Shown here piece by piece: positions 1 to 5,170 of a stretch of DNA of 8,015 bases. Numbering within the stretch: the stretch's first letter is position 1; the number at the start of each line of letters is the position of its first letter. Source of the DNA: Pseudomonadota bacterium (lineage in GTDB: Bacteria > Pseudomonadota > Gammaproteobacteria > Steroidobacterales > GCA-2729495); contig JAUPLK010000060.1 of assembly GCA_030836925.1 (NCBI GenBank), positions 1 through 8,015 of the forward strand, in the 5' to 3' direction. The notes beneath the pieces were generated by a model. That model did not search any database. It had not been told where the DNA came from and worked only from the letters and a program-made list of their open reading frames with translations. Made by a program: the position numbers and the translations under genes.

Positions 1-348
1 GTCATCGACCTCTGACATCAGCTTGTGTACGGCTGGCAGAAACCGGGTTTCGCAGTAATCCATCCAGATGCGCGCCTGCGCCCGCAGGGCCGGGCTCCCG
101 GGCATCAGCGCCGGCTGCGGAAAGGCTTCGTCCAGGTACTGGTTGATGATCGACGACTCATGGACCGTGACGCCCGCATGCCGCAGGACAGGTACCTTTC
201 CATATGGAGAGATGGTGGAGAACCAGGCTGGACGGTTGAACAGGTCGATCTCGATGATGGCGAAATCGAGCTGCTTCTCGAGCAGGGTGATGTGCGCGCG
301 CTGTGCGTAGGGACACGCCGCAAAACTGTAAAGCTCGATCGTGGCCAA
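1..348 (-). CDS. Glutathione S-transferase family protein, N-terminal part (cut by window edge)
   Basis: The first 116 residues of a cytosolic GST-fold protein are visible; the C-terminal helical domain lies mostly outside the window. The protein begins MATIELYSFAACPYAQRA. The CPYAQR motif at about residues 11-16 is the cysteine-type active site of thioredoxin-fold GSTs (omega/beta/SspA-like), where the Cys binds glutathione. The cis-Pro loop follows (YGKVPVL, about 49-55), then HESSIINQYL (about 63-72), the usual glutathione gamma-glutamyl contact with ESxxI. Helical-domain sequence starts near residue 85. The start is TTG: no ATG or GTG is near the conserved N-terminus, and a strong Shine-Dalgarno sequence sits 8 nt upstream, overlapping the stop codon of the HD-GYP gene. 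The two genes are therefore probably cotranscribed and coupled. The family is confident. The substrate is unknown; a general glutathione-dependent detoxification or reductase role is inferred from the family. Confidence 0.88.
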   Translation of the reverse strand, partial: MATIELYSFAACPYAQRAHITLLEKQLDFAIIEIDLFNRPAWFSTISPYGKVPVLRHAGVTVHESSIINQYLDEAFPQPALMPGSPALRAQARIWMDYCETRFLPAVHKLMSEVDD

Positions 349-356
349 ACCCGCTA

Positions 357-364
357 CCTTCCTC
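357..364 (-). promoter_or_regulatory. Ribosome binding site that fixes the TTG start of the GST gene
   Basis: On the minus strand this reads GAGGAAGG, a near-ideal Shine-Dalgarno sequence, 8 nt before the TTG at 348-346. It overlaps the TGA stop (365-363) of the upstream HD-GYP gene, so ribosomes ending that gene are placed to reinitiate on the GST. It is the main evidence for choosing TTG. Confidence 0.8.
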
Positions 365-1577
365 AGGCGGCCAGGTGTGCCGCCGCCGATACCGCAGCGT
401 CGACGATACGCTGACTCACGCGTGTCTGACCAGGCAGTACTGCGCGTGCGATATCGCCGCGCCGGCGGGGTCGCCACAGCCTGGTATCGGTTGCGAGTGC
501 GTCGCCACTGCTGTCGCAGACCAGGGCGATCGAGGGGCGGCCCGGTTCACCGGGCGTCTGGCTGCGGACGATGCCAAACCGGCCATCCGCGAGTTGTACC
601 CACGAACCGGTCGGCCAGACACCGAGAGCCAGTATGAACATCCTGACCAGCGCCGAATCAAACTGCCGATTGCGCATGGAATTGATGAGCCGAATGGCAT
701 CGTGTGCGGCAAGCGCCGGGCTGTAGCTCCTGGTCTGCAGCAGGGCGTCATAGGTGTCCACGATCCCCGCCAGTCGTGCGACGAGCGGCAGGTGTGTGCC
801 ACGGATGCCGCGTGGATAGCCGCTGCCGTCGAGCCGTTCGTGATGGCCAAGCAGCGCTTCTTCCAGCGGCTCGGAAATCGCTTCGGCGGCACGCACCATG
901 TACAGACCCCGCCGCACATGCCGGGTGATGAAGTGGCGCTCGGGGCTGGTCAGGCGTGCGGGTTTGGCCAGAATGGTAATGGGCACGGAGATCTTGCCGA
1001 TATCGAGCAGCAGCCCGGCCAGGGCCAGTTCATCCAGCAGCTCGCGCTCGAAACCGATGCGCTGACCGGCGATGGTCATGAGTACGGCCGAGCCGAGCGC
1101 CCGGCGATACAGGAAGCCGACATGCAGCTCCGTTGCCATCAGCCACGGCAGGGCGTCGCTGTCAGCAACGATACTGCTGACCAGTTCCTTGACGGCCAGT
1201 CGTGGTGTAGTCAGCGTGATCTGTGCGGAGCGTCGGGCTTCGCGCACGGCTGCATCGAGTGCGTGACCGGTTTCATGCAGCGCTTGCCTGCTGCGGTCGA
1301 GTGCGCATGGCTGTCTGCCGGCTTTCAGGGCAGTCACCCGTGCTGTCAGTCCCGTGCTGAACAGACCGTTCTCGCTGTGCTCGGAGAGTACCGGATCGAC
1401 ATACACATAGCTGCAGACGCGGCGCAATGCCTCGATCTGTTCCGCATTGACCAGCAGAAAGCCGTGCGCGTGGAACGGCGTCTGCAGCCAGGGACGATCC
1501 AGCTCGGCGACATACATGCCGGGCTGCAACTGCCTGCAATCGACCGGAACCAGGTGTGCTGAGAACACTCCCGCCAT
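363..1577 (-). CDS. DUF3391 and HD-GYP domain protein, probably degenerate c-di-GMP phosphodiesterase
   Basis: This 404-residue cytoplasmic protein has no membrane segment. Residues about 9-65 match the DUF3391 domain that precedes many HD-GYP domains (LQPGMYVAELDRPW, then a YVYVD strand). Residues about 130-320 form an HD-GYP domain, the family that hydrolyses the second messenger cyclic di-GMP with a metal centre. The late part is canonical: H220, HHERLDGSGYP (245-255, with the GYP signature) and IVDTYDAL (272-279). The early part is not. The HD dyad reads LLLDIGK (189-195), so its His is Leu191 while Asp192 and Lys195 remain, and the expected upstream metal His is Arg159. Catalysis may therefore be weak or lost, leaving a sensing or binding role. 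The tail (about 320-404) is unassigned. The start ATG has only an A-rich, weak ribosome site. The GST gene follows directly. The family is sure; activity is doubtful. Confidence 0.9.
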   Translation of the reverse strand: MAGVFSAHLVPVDCRQLQPGMYVAELDRPWLQTPFHAHGFLLVNAEQIEALRRVCSYVYVDPVLSEHSENGLFSTGLTARVTALKAGRQPCALDRSRQALHETGHALDAAVREARRSAQITLTTPRLAVKELVSSIVADSDALPWLMATELHVGFLYRRALGSAVLMTIAGQRIGFERELLDELALAGLLLDIGKISVPITILAKPARLTSPERHFITRHVRRGLYMVRAAEAISEPLEEALLGHHERLDGSGYPRGIRGTHLPLVARLAGIVDTYDALLQTRSYSPALAAHDAIRLINSMRNRQFDSALVRMFILALGVWPTGSWVQLADGRFGIVRSQTPGEPGRPSIALVCDSSGDALATDTRLWRPRRRGDIARAVLPGQTRVSQRIVDAAVSAAAHLAA

Positions 1578-1690
1578 TTTTTCTTGTTCTTGTGAAGGCG
1601 CGGTTACTCTAACAGCAGAGGGCTGTCCGGAACTGTGACGGGTCGCACGGCTTTCCCGGCGGCGTTGTGCAACTCGGCCCCGTTAGCTGC

Positions 1691-2584
1691 TTATGGTGAA
1701 TCGAGCGGTGCCAGTGACTGCAGGTAAACCGCGATTGCGCGCCGGTCGTCTGCCGTCAGCTGGCTCGTATTGTCGTCAATCACGGCGCTCATCGATGAAC
1801 CGGCGAAGTCGCCATCCGGCAGCATGCCGAGTTCCAGAAACAGGAGCATGTCCTCGATGGTCCAGCGGCCGATGCCGCTTTTGCGGTCCTGGCGGATATT
1901 CGGAATCTTCTCGCCATCGGGCCCATCCGGGTTGCCCGCCAGTTCAAGCGCATCATCGCGCGCGCCCAGAAAATTGCGTGGTGTATGGCATTCTCCGCAA
2001 TGCCCCAGGTGGCGCACCAGGTAGGCGCCACGATTCCAGTCCGCATCCCGGGTCCGGTCAGCCTTAAAAGGCTGCGGATCGAAAAACAACAGGTTCCAGC
2101 CCGGCATCAGCCAGCGCGAGCGCAGATACCAGGGCAGTTCGTGCGCCGGCACCGGATTTTCGACCGGTGGAAGGCTGCGCAACCAGGCGGCGATCGCCGC
2201 CACATCGGCATCGTTCAGCCCCGCATAGGCGGGATACGGGAAAACCGGATAGTAGGGACTGCCATCCGGCCCCCGGCCGTGCCGGAGTGCCGCAGCGAAG
2301 TCGCTGTCGGTCCAGCCACCGAGGCCGGTCCTGCGGTCGGGTGTGAGGTTGGGGGAATAGAAGACCCCGAACGGTGTTTCCAGCCGACGGCCGCCAGCCA
2401 GCGGTATCGCATCCGGGCGGTCAGCTGTATGGCAGCTGATGCAGCCGCCGGCATGGACCAGATAGCGGCCGTGTTCGATCTGATCGGCCGGCGTCGCGGC
2501 CGCTGCTCCAGCCGCGATGATCAGGCAGAGCAGCGGTGTTGCGAAGACCCAGAACCCGGCGCGGGGTCCCGGTCGTGCCGTCAT
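1691..2584 (-). CDS. Diheme cytochrome c (exported)
   Basis: This 297-residue exported electron-transfer protein has two class I cytochrome c domains. A signal peptide spans about residues 1-30 (a hydrophobic run FATPLLCLIIAAGAAAA, cleavage near residue 30). The first heme site is CISCH (48-52) and the second CGECH (196-200). The flanking pattern SPNLTPD (77-83), GGWTDSDF (89-96) and PVFPYPAY (113-120) is that of the COG2010-type diheme subunits that accept electrons from periplasmic dehydrogenases. Met265 in GSSMSAV is the likely sixth ligand of heme 2. No Met lies between heme 1 and residue 160, so heme 1 ligation is unclear. I chose the ATG at 2584 over one 14 codons upstream because it overlaps the preceding stop (TGATG), has a GAGGA ribosome site about 6 nt before it, and puts a clean signal peptide at the N-terminus. 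It is the last gene of a four-gene cluster. Its redox partner is unknown, and no dehydrogenase is adjacent. Confidence 0.92.
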   Translation of the reverse strand: MTARPGPRAGFWVFATPLLCLIIAAGAAAATPADQIEHGRYLVHAGGCISCHTADRPDAIPLAGGRRLETPFGVFYSPNLTPDRRTGLGGWTDSDFAAALRHGRGPDGSPYYPVFPYPAYAGLNDADVAAIAAWLRSLPPVENPVPAHELPWYLRSRWLMPGWNLLFFDPQPFKADRTRDADWNRGAYLVRHLGHCGECHTPRNFLGARDDALELAGNPDGPDGEKIPNIRQDRKSGIGRWTIEDMLLFLELGMLPDGDFAGSSMSAVIDDNTSQLTADDRRAIAVYLQSLAPLDSP

Positions 2585-3039
2585 CAATCGTCCTCTTTGC
2601 GGTAACGGTCGTGGCAGCCTTTGCATGATTCACCGACGGCCTTGAACGCTTTCATGGTTGCGGCCTTGTCGCCCGTGGTTACTGCGGCGCGCAGTTCTGC
2701 AGTCGACTTCTCCGAAGCGGTGATCAACTGCCCGAACTTCTCCTGCTCCTGCCAGATCAGCGGCAAGGCATCCGTATCGCCCGTGCCCGTTCCAGCCGGA
2801 AACAGGACCTTGAGCTGGGTGCCGAGCGCAGCCAGCGCATCAACATGCGCAAGCAGATGATCCCGGTGCTCGACCCGGCCAAAGTTGATGAGGGAGAAGG
2901 CGCTGGTGTGGCCGGCCATGGCCGACATCACGGCCTTGCGATACTTGATCGCGTCAGCAGGTGTCGTGGCAGCGATGCTGTTGCCGGCAAAAGCCAGTGT
3001 GGCCAGCGCCAGCAGGGCGGCGGTTGTGGATCGGCGCAT
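2584..3039 (-). CDS. Cytochrome c'/c-556 family protein (exported)
   Basis: This 151-residue periplasmic monoheme protein of the cytochrome c' four-helix-bundle family has the usual length for the family. A signal peptide ends near residue 23 (NSIA, then ATT). The mature part is mostly helical, with the family's C-terminal heme attachment motif CKGCH (139-143) followed by a short charged tail. The first mature helix carries YRKAVMSAMAGH (33-44). Met38 is the plausible sixth heme ligand, which would make it a low-spin c-556 type electron carrier rather than a five-coordinate gas-binding c'; this assignment is inference. A GAGG ribosome site lies 7 nt before the ATG. The gene starts 12 nt after the small secreted protein and its TGA overlaps the ATG of the diheme cytochrome by one base, so the two cytochromes are almost certainly made together and may pass electrons to each other. 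Confidence 0.92.
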   Translation of the reverse strand: MRRSTTAALLALATLAFAGNSIAATTPADAIKYRKAVMSAMAGHTSAFSLINFGRVEHRDHLLAHVDALAALGTQLKVLFPAGTGTGDTDALPLIWQEQEKFGQLITASEKSTAELRAAVTTGDKAATMKAFKAVGESCKGCHDRYRKEDD

Positions 3040-3051
3040 GCAGATACCTCG

Positions 3052-3387
3052 TTATTTGCTGGTGGTTGGGCAATGGTTGTCCAGGGGTGTGAGCTGGCCG
3101 CCGATCACGAGTGCGGTGATGATCAGGCTGCCGTCGTTGCAGCGTGTCATCACGGCGCTGACATCGACGGCGTAGGACGTGTCGCCGATACGCTGTTGGC
3201 GGCCGTCGAAATCCTTGTAGACACGCATGTTCAGGGTGGATGGCGGCTCGGCGGGCGTTGCGGTTTTCGACTGCGGCGCGGTGTCGAGGTTCCAGCCCTT
3301 TGCATCCATCGCCGGTTGCGTCTGCGCGGCCGCAGCCTGAGCCATCAACAGCAGCAGCGACAGGAGTTGCGGTCGGGCGGCGATCAT
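3052..3387 (-). CDS. Small secreted protein of unknown function
   Basis: I do not recognise this 111-residue protein. Residues 1-21 form a signal peptide (hydrophobic LLSLLLLMAQAAAAQ, cleavage after AAA or AQ), so the mature product is about 90 residues and periplasmic. A Pro/Thr/Ala-rich linker (about 36-52) precedes a compact segment from 53 to the end. That segment looks beta-rich (MRVYKDFDGRQQRIGDTSYAVDV) and has two cysteines, Cys83 in TRCNDG and Cys106 in NHCPT, well placed to form a disulfide. There is no CxxCH, so it is not a cytochrome. The ATG overlaps the stop of the hydrolase gene by four bases (ATGA), indicating translational coupling. A possible ribosome site (AAGGA) is rather far upstream. 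The reading frame is supported by the signal peptide and the tight packing on both sides. The function may be to support the hydrolase or the cytochromes; that is only guilt by association. Confidence 0.75.
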   Translation of the reverse strand: MIAARPQLLSLLLLMAQAAAAQTQPAMDAKGWNLDTAPQSKTATPAEPPSTLNMRVYKDFDGRQQRIGDTSYAVDVSAVMTRCNDGSLIITALVIGGQLTPLDNHCPTTSK

Positions 3388-4355
3388 GGCGGCACTGATT
3401 CCTTCTGCCTCACGGTCGGGGCGGCGAGCCAGGTCTGGATATCCTTCGCGATTGCGGGACCAGCCTCCTCGGCGGCCATGTGGCCGACACCCGGGTAGGT
3501 GATGATGGTCACGCCGGGTGCGCTGCCGAGCATCTGGCGCAGCTCTGCTGCCTGTTCGACCGGTGCCTGCGGATTTTCTTCACCCCAGAGTATCAGCGTC
3601 GGAACCCGGATTGCGGCAGTGACCTTGACGATATCTGCACTCGAGTAGCTGCGCAGCCGGGCAAGAATCGCGGCCCGCTGTCCCTCGCGCATCCACATCT
3701 CGTACCACTGGTCGATGAGCTTGTCGGTCACTCTGGAGGGATCACCGAAGCGTGAGGTCAGCATGAACTCGGCCAGCGCCCGCGGTGCGATGTACTTGAG
3801 GATATCCGCGGCCTTGGGGACGGCGCGCCCGGCGCGCTGCATGGACCGACCTTCCAGCGAGCCCGGGCTCAGCAGGATCAGCCGGTCAACCCGTTCGGGG
3901 TGGGTGGCCGTGTAATGCATGGCGACGGTACCGCCAAGCGACGTGCCGCCAATCGAAAAGTGCTCCAGCTGAAGTGCGTCGACGAACCTGCCGGTCAATT
4001 CGACGGTACGCTCGAGACTGTAGTCTCCGGACGGATCCGGCCCGGTGAGTCCGTGTCCCGTCATGTCGAAACGCAGGACGCGGTGGGTATTCTTGAGGGA
4101 CTCGACGGCATCGTCCCAGCTCAGCAGGCTGGCGAAATTGGCATGAATCAGCACCAGGGGTGGGCCGCTCCCTTCATCGCGGTAGTGAATGCGTACCCCG
4201 TCCACGTTGAGAAAACGGGATGCCGGCGTGGTGTACTTCGCCTCAAGTACCCCGGCAGGGATATCACGATAGATCCAGGCGGCGACCAGGAAGGCGACGC
4301 AGCCGGCGAGGAGAATGCCGCCGAGCGCATAGCCGAGATAGCGCAGCCACCGCAT
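3384..4355 (-). CDS. Membrane-anchored alpha/beta hydrolase
   Basis: This 323-residue alpha/beta-hydrolase-fold enzyme has an N-terminal hydrophobic helix (about 5-28), so the catalytic domain probably faces the periplasm. The hydrolase fold starts near residue 47: PLVLIHANFAS (66-76, oxyanion region), RFDMTGHGLTG (95-105), the nucleophile elbow GTSLGG (137-142) with Ser139, a cap region about 165-245, LILWGEEN (254-261) and the catalytic His292 in GVGHMA. The usual acid after the LILWGE strand is Asp, but here it is Asn261, with Glu259/Glu260 next to it. The helix also contains LAGC (16-19), which resembles a lipobox, but the sequence stays hydrophobic afterwards, so a transmembrane anchor is more likely. 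GGGAGG lies 6 nt before the ATG. It is the first gene of the cluster leading into two cytochromes. The substrate is unknown: an ester, lactone or C-C bond hydrolase are all possible. Confidence 0.9.
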   Translation of the reverse strand: MRWLRYLGYALGGILLAGCVAFLVAAWIYRDIPAGVLEAKYTTPASRFLNVDGVRIHYRDEGSGPPLVLIHANFASLLSWDDAVESLKNTHRVLRFDMTGHGLTGPDPSGDYSLERTVELTGRFVDALQLEHFSIGGTSLGGTVAMHYTATHPERVDRLILLSPGSLEGRSMQRAGRAVPKAADILKYIAPRALAEFMLTSRFGDPSRVTDKLIDQWYEMWMREGQRAAILARLRSYSSADIVKVTAAIRVPTLILWGEENPQAPVEQAAELRQMLGSAPGVTIITYPGVGHMAAEEAGPAIAKDIQTWLAAPTVRQKESVPP

Positions 4356-4387
4356 ATTGAGCCTCCCGCCAGCGACTAAGGGTCACA

Positions 4388-4428
4388 GGCCGGGTGGACC
4401 CGGCCAGCGCCCAGTGTTGCATGGGCGC
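4388..4428 (-). other. Two consecutive hairpins upstream of the hydrolase gene
   Basis: Positions 4388-4405 form a perfect inverted repeat (GGCCGGGT, 2 nt, ACCCGGCC; in RNA at least 7 bp with a 4-nt loop). Positions 4407-4428 form a second one with a 7-bp stem (GCGCCCA / TGGGCGC) and an 8-nt loop. They lie between the lipoprotein terminator and the hydrolase ribosome site. No U run follows either on the minus strand, so they do not look like ordinary terminators. They could be 5' leader structures, mRNA stabilisers or protein sites. I see no clear promoter for the hydrolase in this 78-bp gap. Confidence 0.55.
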
Positions 4429-4433
4429 CGGGC

Positions 4434-4464
4434 AAAAAAAACGGGGGCCGCAAGCGGCCCCCGT
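4434..4464 (-). terminator. Rho-independent terminator of the lipoprotein gene
   Basis: On the minus strand there is a perfect 10-bp GC-rich stem (ACGGGGGCCG with CGGCCCCCGT), a CTTG loop and a run of eight T. It begins 24 nt after the TAA of the lipoprotein gene. This is a textbook intrinsic terminator and should separate the lipoprotein transcript from the hydrolase cluster, unless some transcription reads through. Confidence 0.93.
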
Positions 4465-4467
4465 CAG

Positions 4468-4489
4468 ATCCAGAATGGAACTTCTGGAT
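4468..4489 (-). other. Hairpin at the lipoprotein stop codon
   Basis: ATCCAGAA and TTCTGGAT form an 8-bp stem around a 6-nt loop (4476-4481). The stem touches the last base of the TAA stop (4491-4489), and the terminator hairpin begins only 3 nt further on. It could protect the 3' end of the mRNA; no function is shown. Confidence 0.5.
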
Positions 4490-4839
4490 TACTGGGCAGC
4501 AGCAGCGTCAGCCGGAGCAGCAGCGGCATCAGCAGCCGGTGCGGCAGCGGCGTCGACAGCAGCGCCGGCGGCATCCACAGCAGCGCCTGCCTCAGCGGCA
4601 GCGGCGTCGACAGCAGCGCCGGCAGCGTCAGTCGCTGCACCAGCAGCGTCGACAGCAGCGGTGCCAGCATCGGCAGCGGCGTCAACTGCCTGGGTCGCGC
4701 TATCCATTGCGACGTCGGCAGCTTCGGTTGCCTGCTCGGCAGCTTCGGTCGCCTGCTCGGCGGGCTTGCCGCCGCAGCCAGCGATCATCAACAACGCAAC
4801 TGGCAGACCCAGCCATGCCTTACGGATATTAGTGCTCAT
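4489..4839 (-). CDS. Alanine-rich heptad-repeat lipoprotein
   Basis: This is a 116-residue small lipoprotein. The signal peptide has basic residues (R6, K7), a hydrophobic stretch and the lipobox IAGC with Cys22 as the lipidated residue. Position +2 is Gly, so sorting to the outer membrane is expected. In the mature 95 residues, 50 are Ala; there is one Lys, no aromatic residue and many Asp/Glu. From residue 27 the chain falls into 7-residue units: AEQATEA twice, then ADVAMDS, ATQAVDA, AADAGTA, AVDAAGA, ATDAAGA and AVDAAAA. After that, an 11-residue step between Asp78 and Asp89 shifts the phase, and a Pro/Ala/Asp tail closes the protein. This suggests a long amphipathic helix or alanine-zipper coiled coil, comparable in style to Lpp/OprI but without their C-terminal Lys. 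I chose the ATG at 4839, not one 8 codons upstream, because AGGAGGA lies 7 nt before it. The gene is single and ends in a strong terminator. Function unknown; an envelope structural role is inferred. Confidence 0.85.
   Translation of the reverse strand: MSTNIRKAWLGLPVALLMIAGCGGKPAEQATEAAEQATEAADVAMDSATQAVDAAADAGTAAVDAAGAATDAAGAAVDAAAAEAGAAVDAAGAAVDAAAAPAADAAAAPADAAAAQ
4541..4623 (-). repeat. 29-bp exact direct repeat inside the lipoprotein gene (54-bp period)
   Basis: The same 29 bases occur at 4541-4569 and 4595-4623, 54 bp (18 codons) apart, and a shorter 13-base match (GTCGACAGCAGCG) recurs at 4648-4660. All are in frame with the Ala/Asp repeat of the lipoprotein. This points to internal duplication and makes the gene prone to length change by slippage or recombination. 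Confidence 0.8.
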
Positions 4840-4846
4840 GTAGTCA

Positions 4847-4853
4847 TCCTCCT
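4847..4853 (-). promoter_or_regulatory. Strong ribosome binding site of the lipoprotein gene
   Basis: AGGAGGA on the minus strand, 7 nt before the ATG at 4839. It decides between this ATG and an in-frame ATG at 4863, which would place this site inside the coding sequence. The near-consensus site suggests high expression. Confidence 0.85.
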
Positions 4854-4879
4854 GTATCCACAACTTTCAACGGCCAGAT

Positions 4880-4903
4880 TCAGGCGAAGAATCACCCGCC
4901 TGA
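4880..4903. repeat. Inverted repeat in the lipoprotein leader
   Basis: TCAGGCG and CGCCTGA form a perfect 7-bp inverted repeat with a 10-bp centre, about 40 bp upstream of the lipoprotein ATG. It could be a 5' leader hairpin or a binding site for a dimeric regulator. No T run follows on either strand. Confidence 0.45.
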
Positions 4904-5140
4904 TATCGGCAAGCCAGTCACGGGACACCCCCCGTAAACGACTGTTTGCCGAAACCGGTTCCCATCCCATCGTCGCCAACCAGAATGCCTGGACGAAGGC
5001 CCGGCACCTCAGCCGAAACTTCCGCCCACAATCTGTCTGGCAACCTGATGCCTGCTGAGAGCCGGCAGGCGCACTTAGCATACACCAATAGCTGCGCGCT
5101 GAATTCACTCAAATAAGCCCGCTGCCGGCCGGCGGGAAAG

Positions 5141-5170
5141 TTGACGACAGACTGCTGCGTCCCTCATGAT
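5141..5170 (+). promoter_or_regulatory. Candidate sigma-70 promoter of the tetR-MFS unit
   Basis: A -35 box TTGACG (5141-5146, 5 of 6 consensus) and a -10 box CATGAT (5165-5170, 4 of 6) are separated by 18 bp. This would start transcription near 5177, about 20 nt before the TetR ATG. A 10-bp palindrome GCCGGCCGGC (5124-5133) sits just upstream of the -35 box, where an autorepressor could bind. The prediction is by eye only. Confidence 0.45.

Noticed and set aside
303..1562. Long plus-strand open frame of 419 codons
   Set aside because: It is exactly antisense to the HD-GYP gene, shows no domain, contains Cys/Gln/His-rich composition typical of a shadow frame in GC-rich DNA, and lacks a ribosome site.
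1578..1690. Possible terminator and promoter between the diheme cytochrome and HD-GYP genes
   Set aside because: I looked on the minus strand for a GC stem with a T run and for -35/-10 boxes; only weak matches (such as TAGAGT as a -10) were found, not enough to annotate.
1985..2605. Plus-strand frame of 206 codons
   Set aside because: Antisense to the diheme cytochrome, whose two heme motifs and family pattern are unmistakable.
2585..2626. Upstream start for the diheme cytochrome
   Set aside because: It would add 14 Arg/Pro-rich residues before the signal peptide and lies inside the cytochrome c' coding end; the TGATG overlap and ribosome site favour 2584.
4541..4680. CRISPR-like or satellite repeat
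   Set aside because: The repeats are in-frame codon repeats of an Ala/Asp protein, with irregular spacing (54 and 42 bp) and no unique spacers.
4357..5058. Plus-strand frame encoding a Ser/Gly-rich repeat (GSGVDSSAG-like)
   Set aside because: It is the reverse complement of the Ala/Asp lipoprotein repeat and also crosses the strong terminator; the lipoprotein has a lipobox and strong ribosome site and is clearly the real gene.
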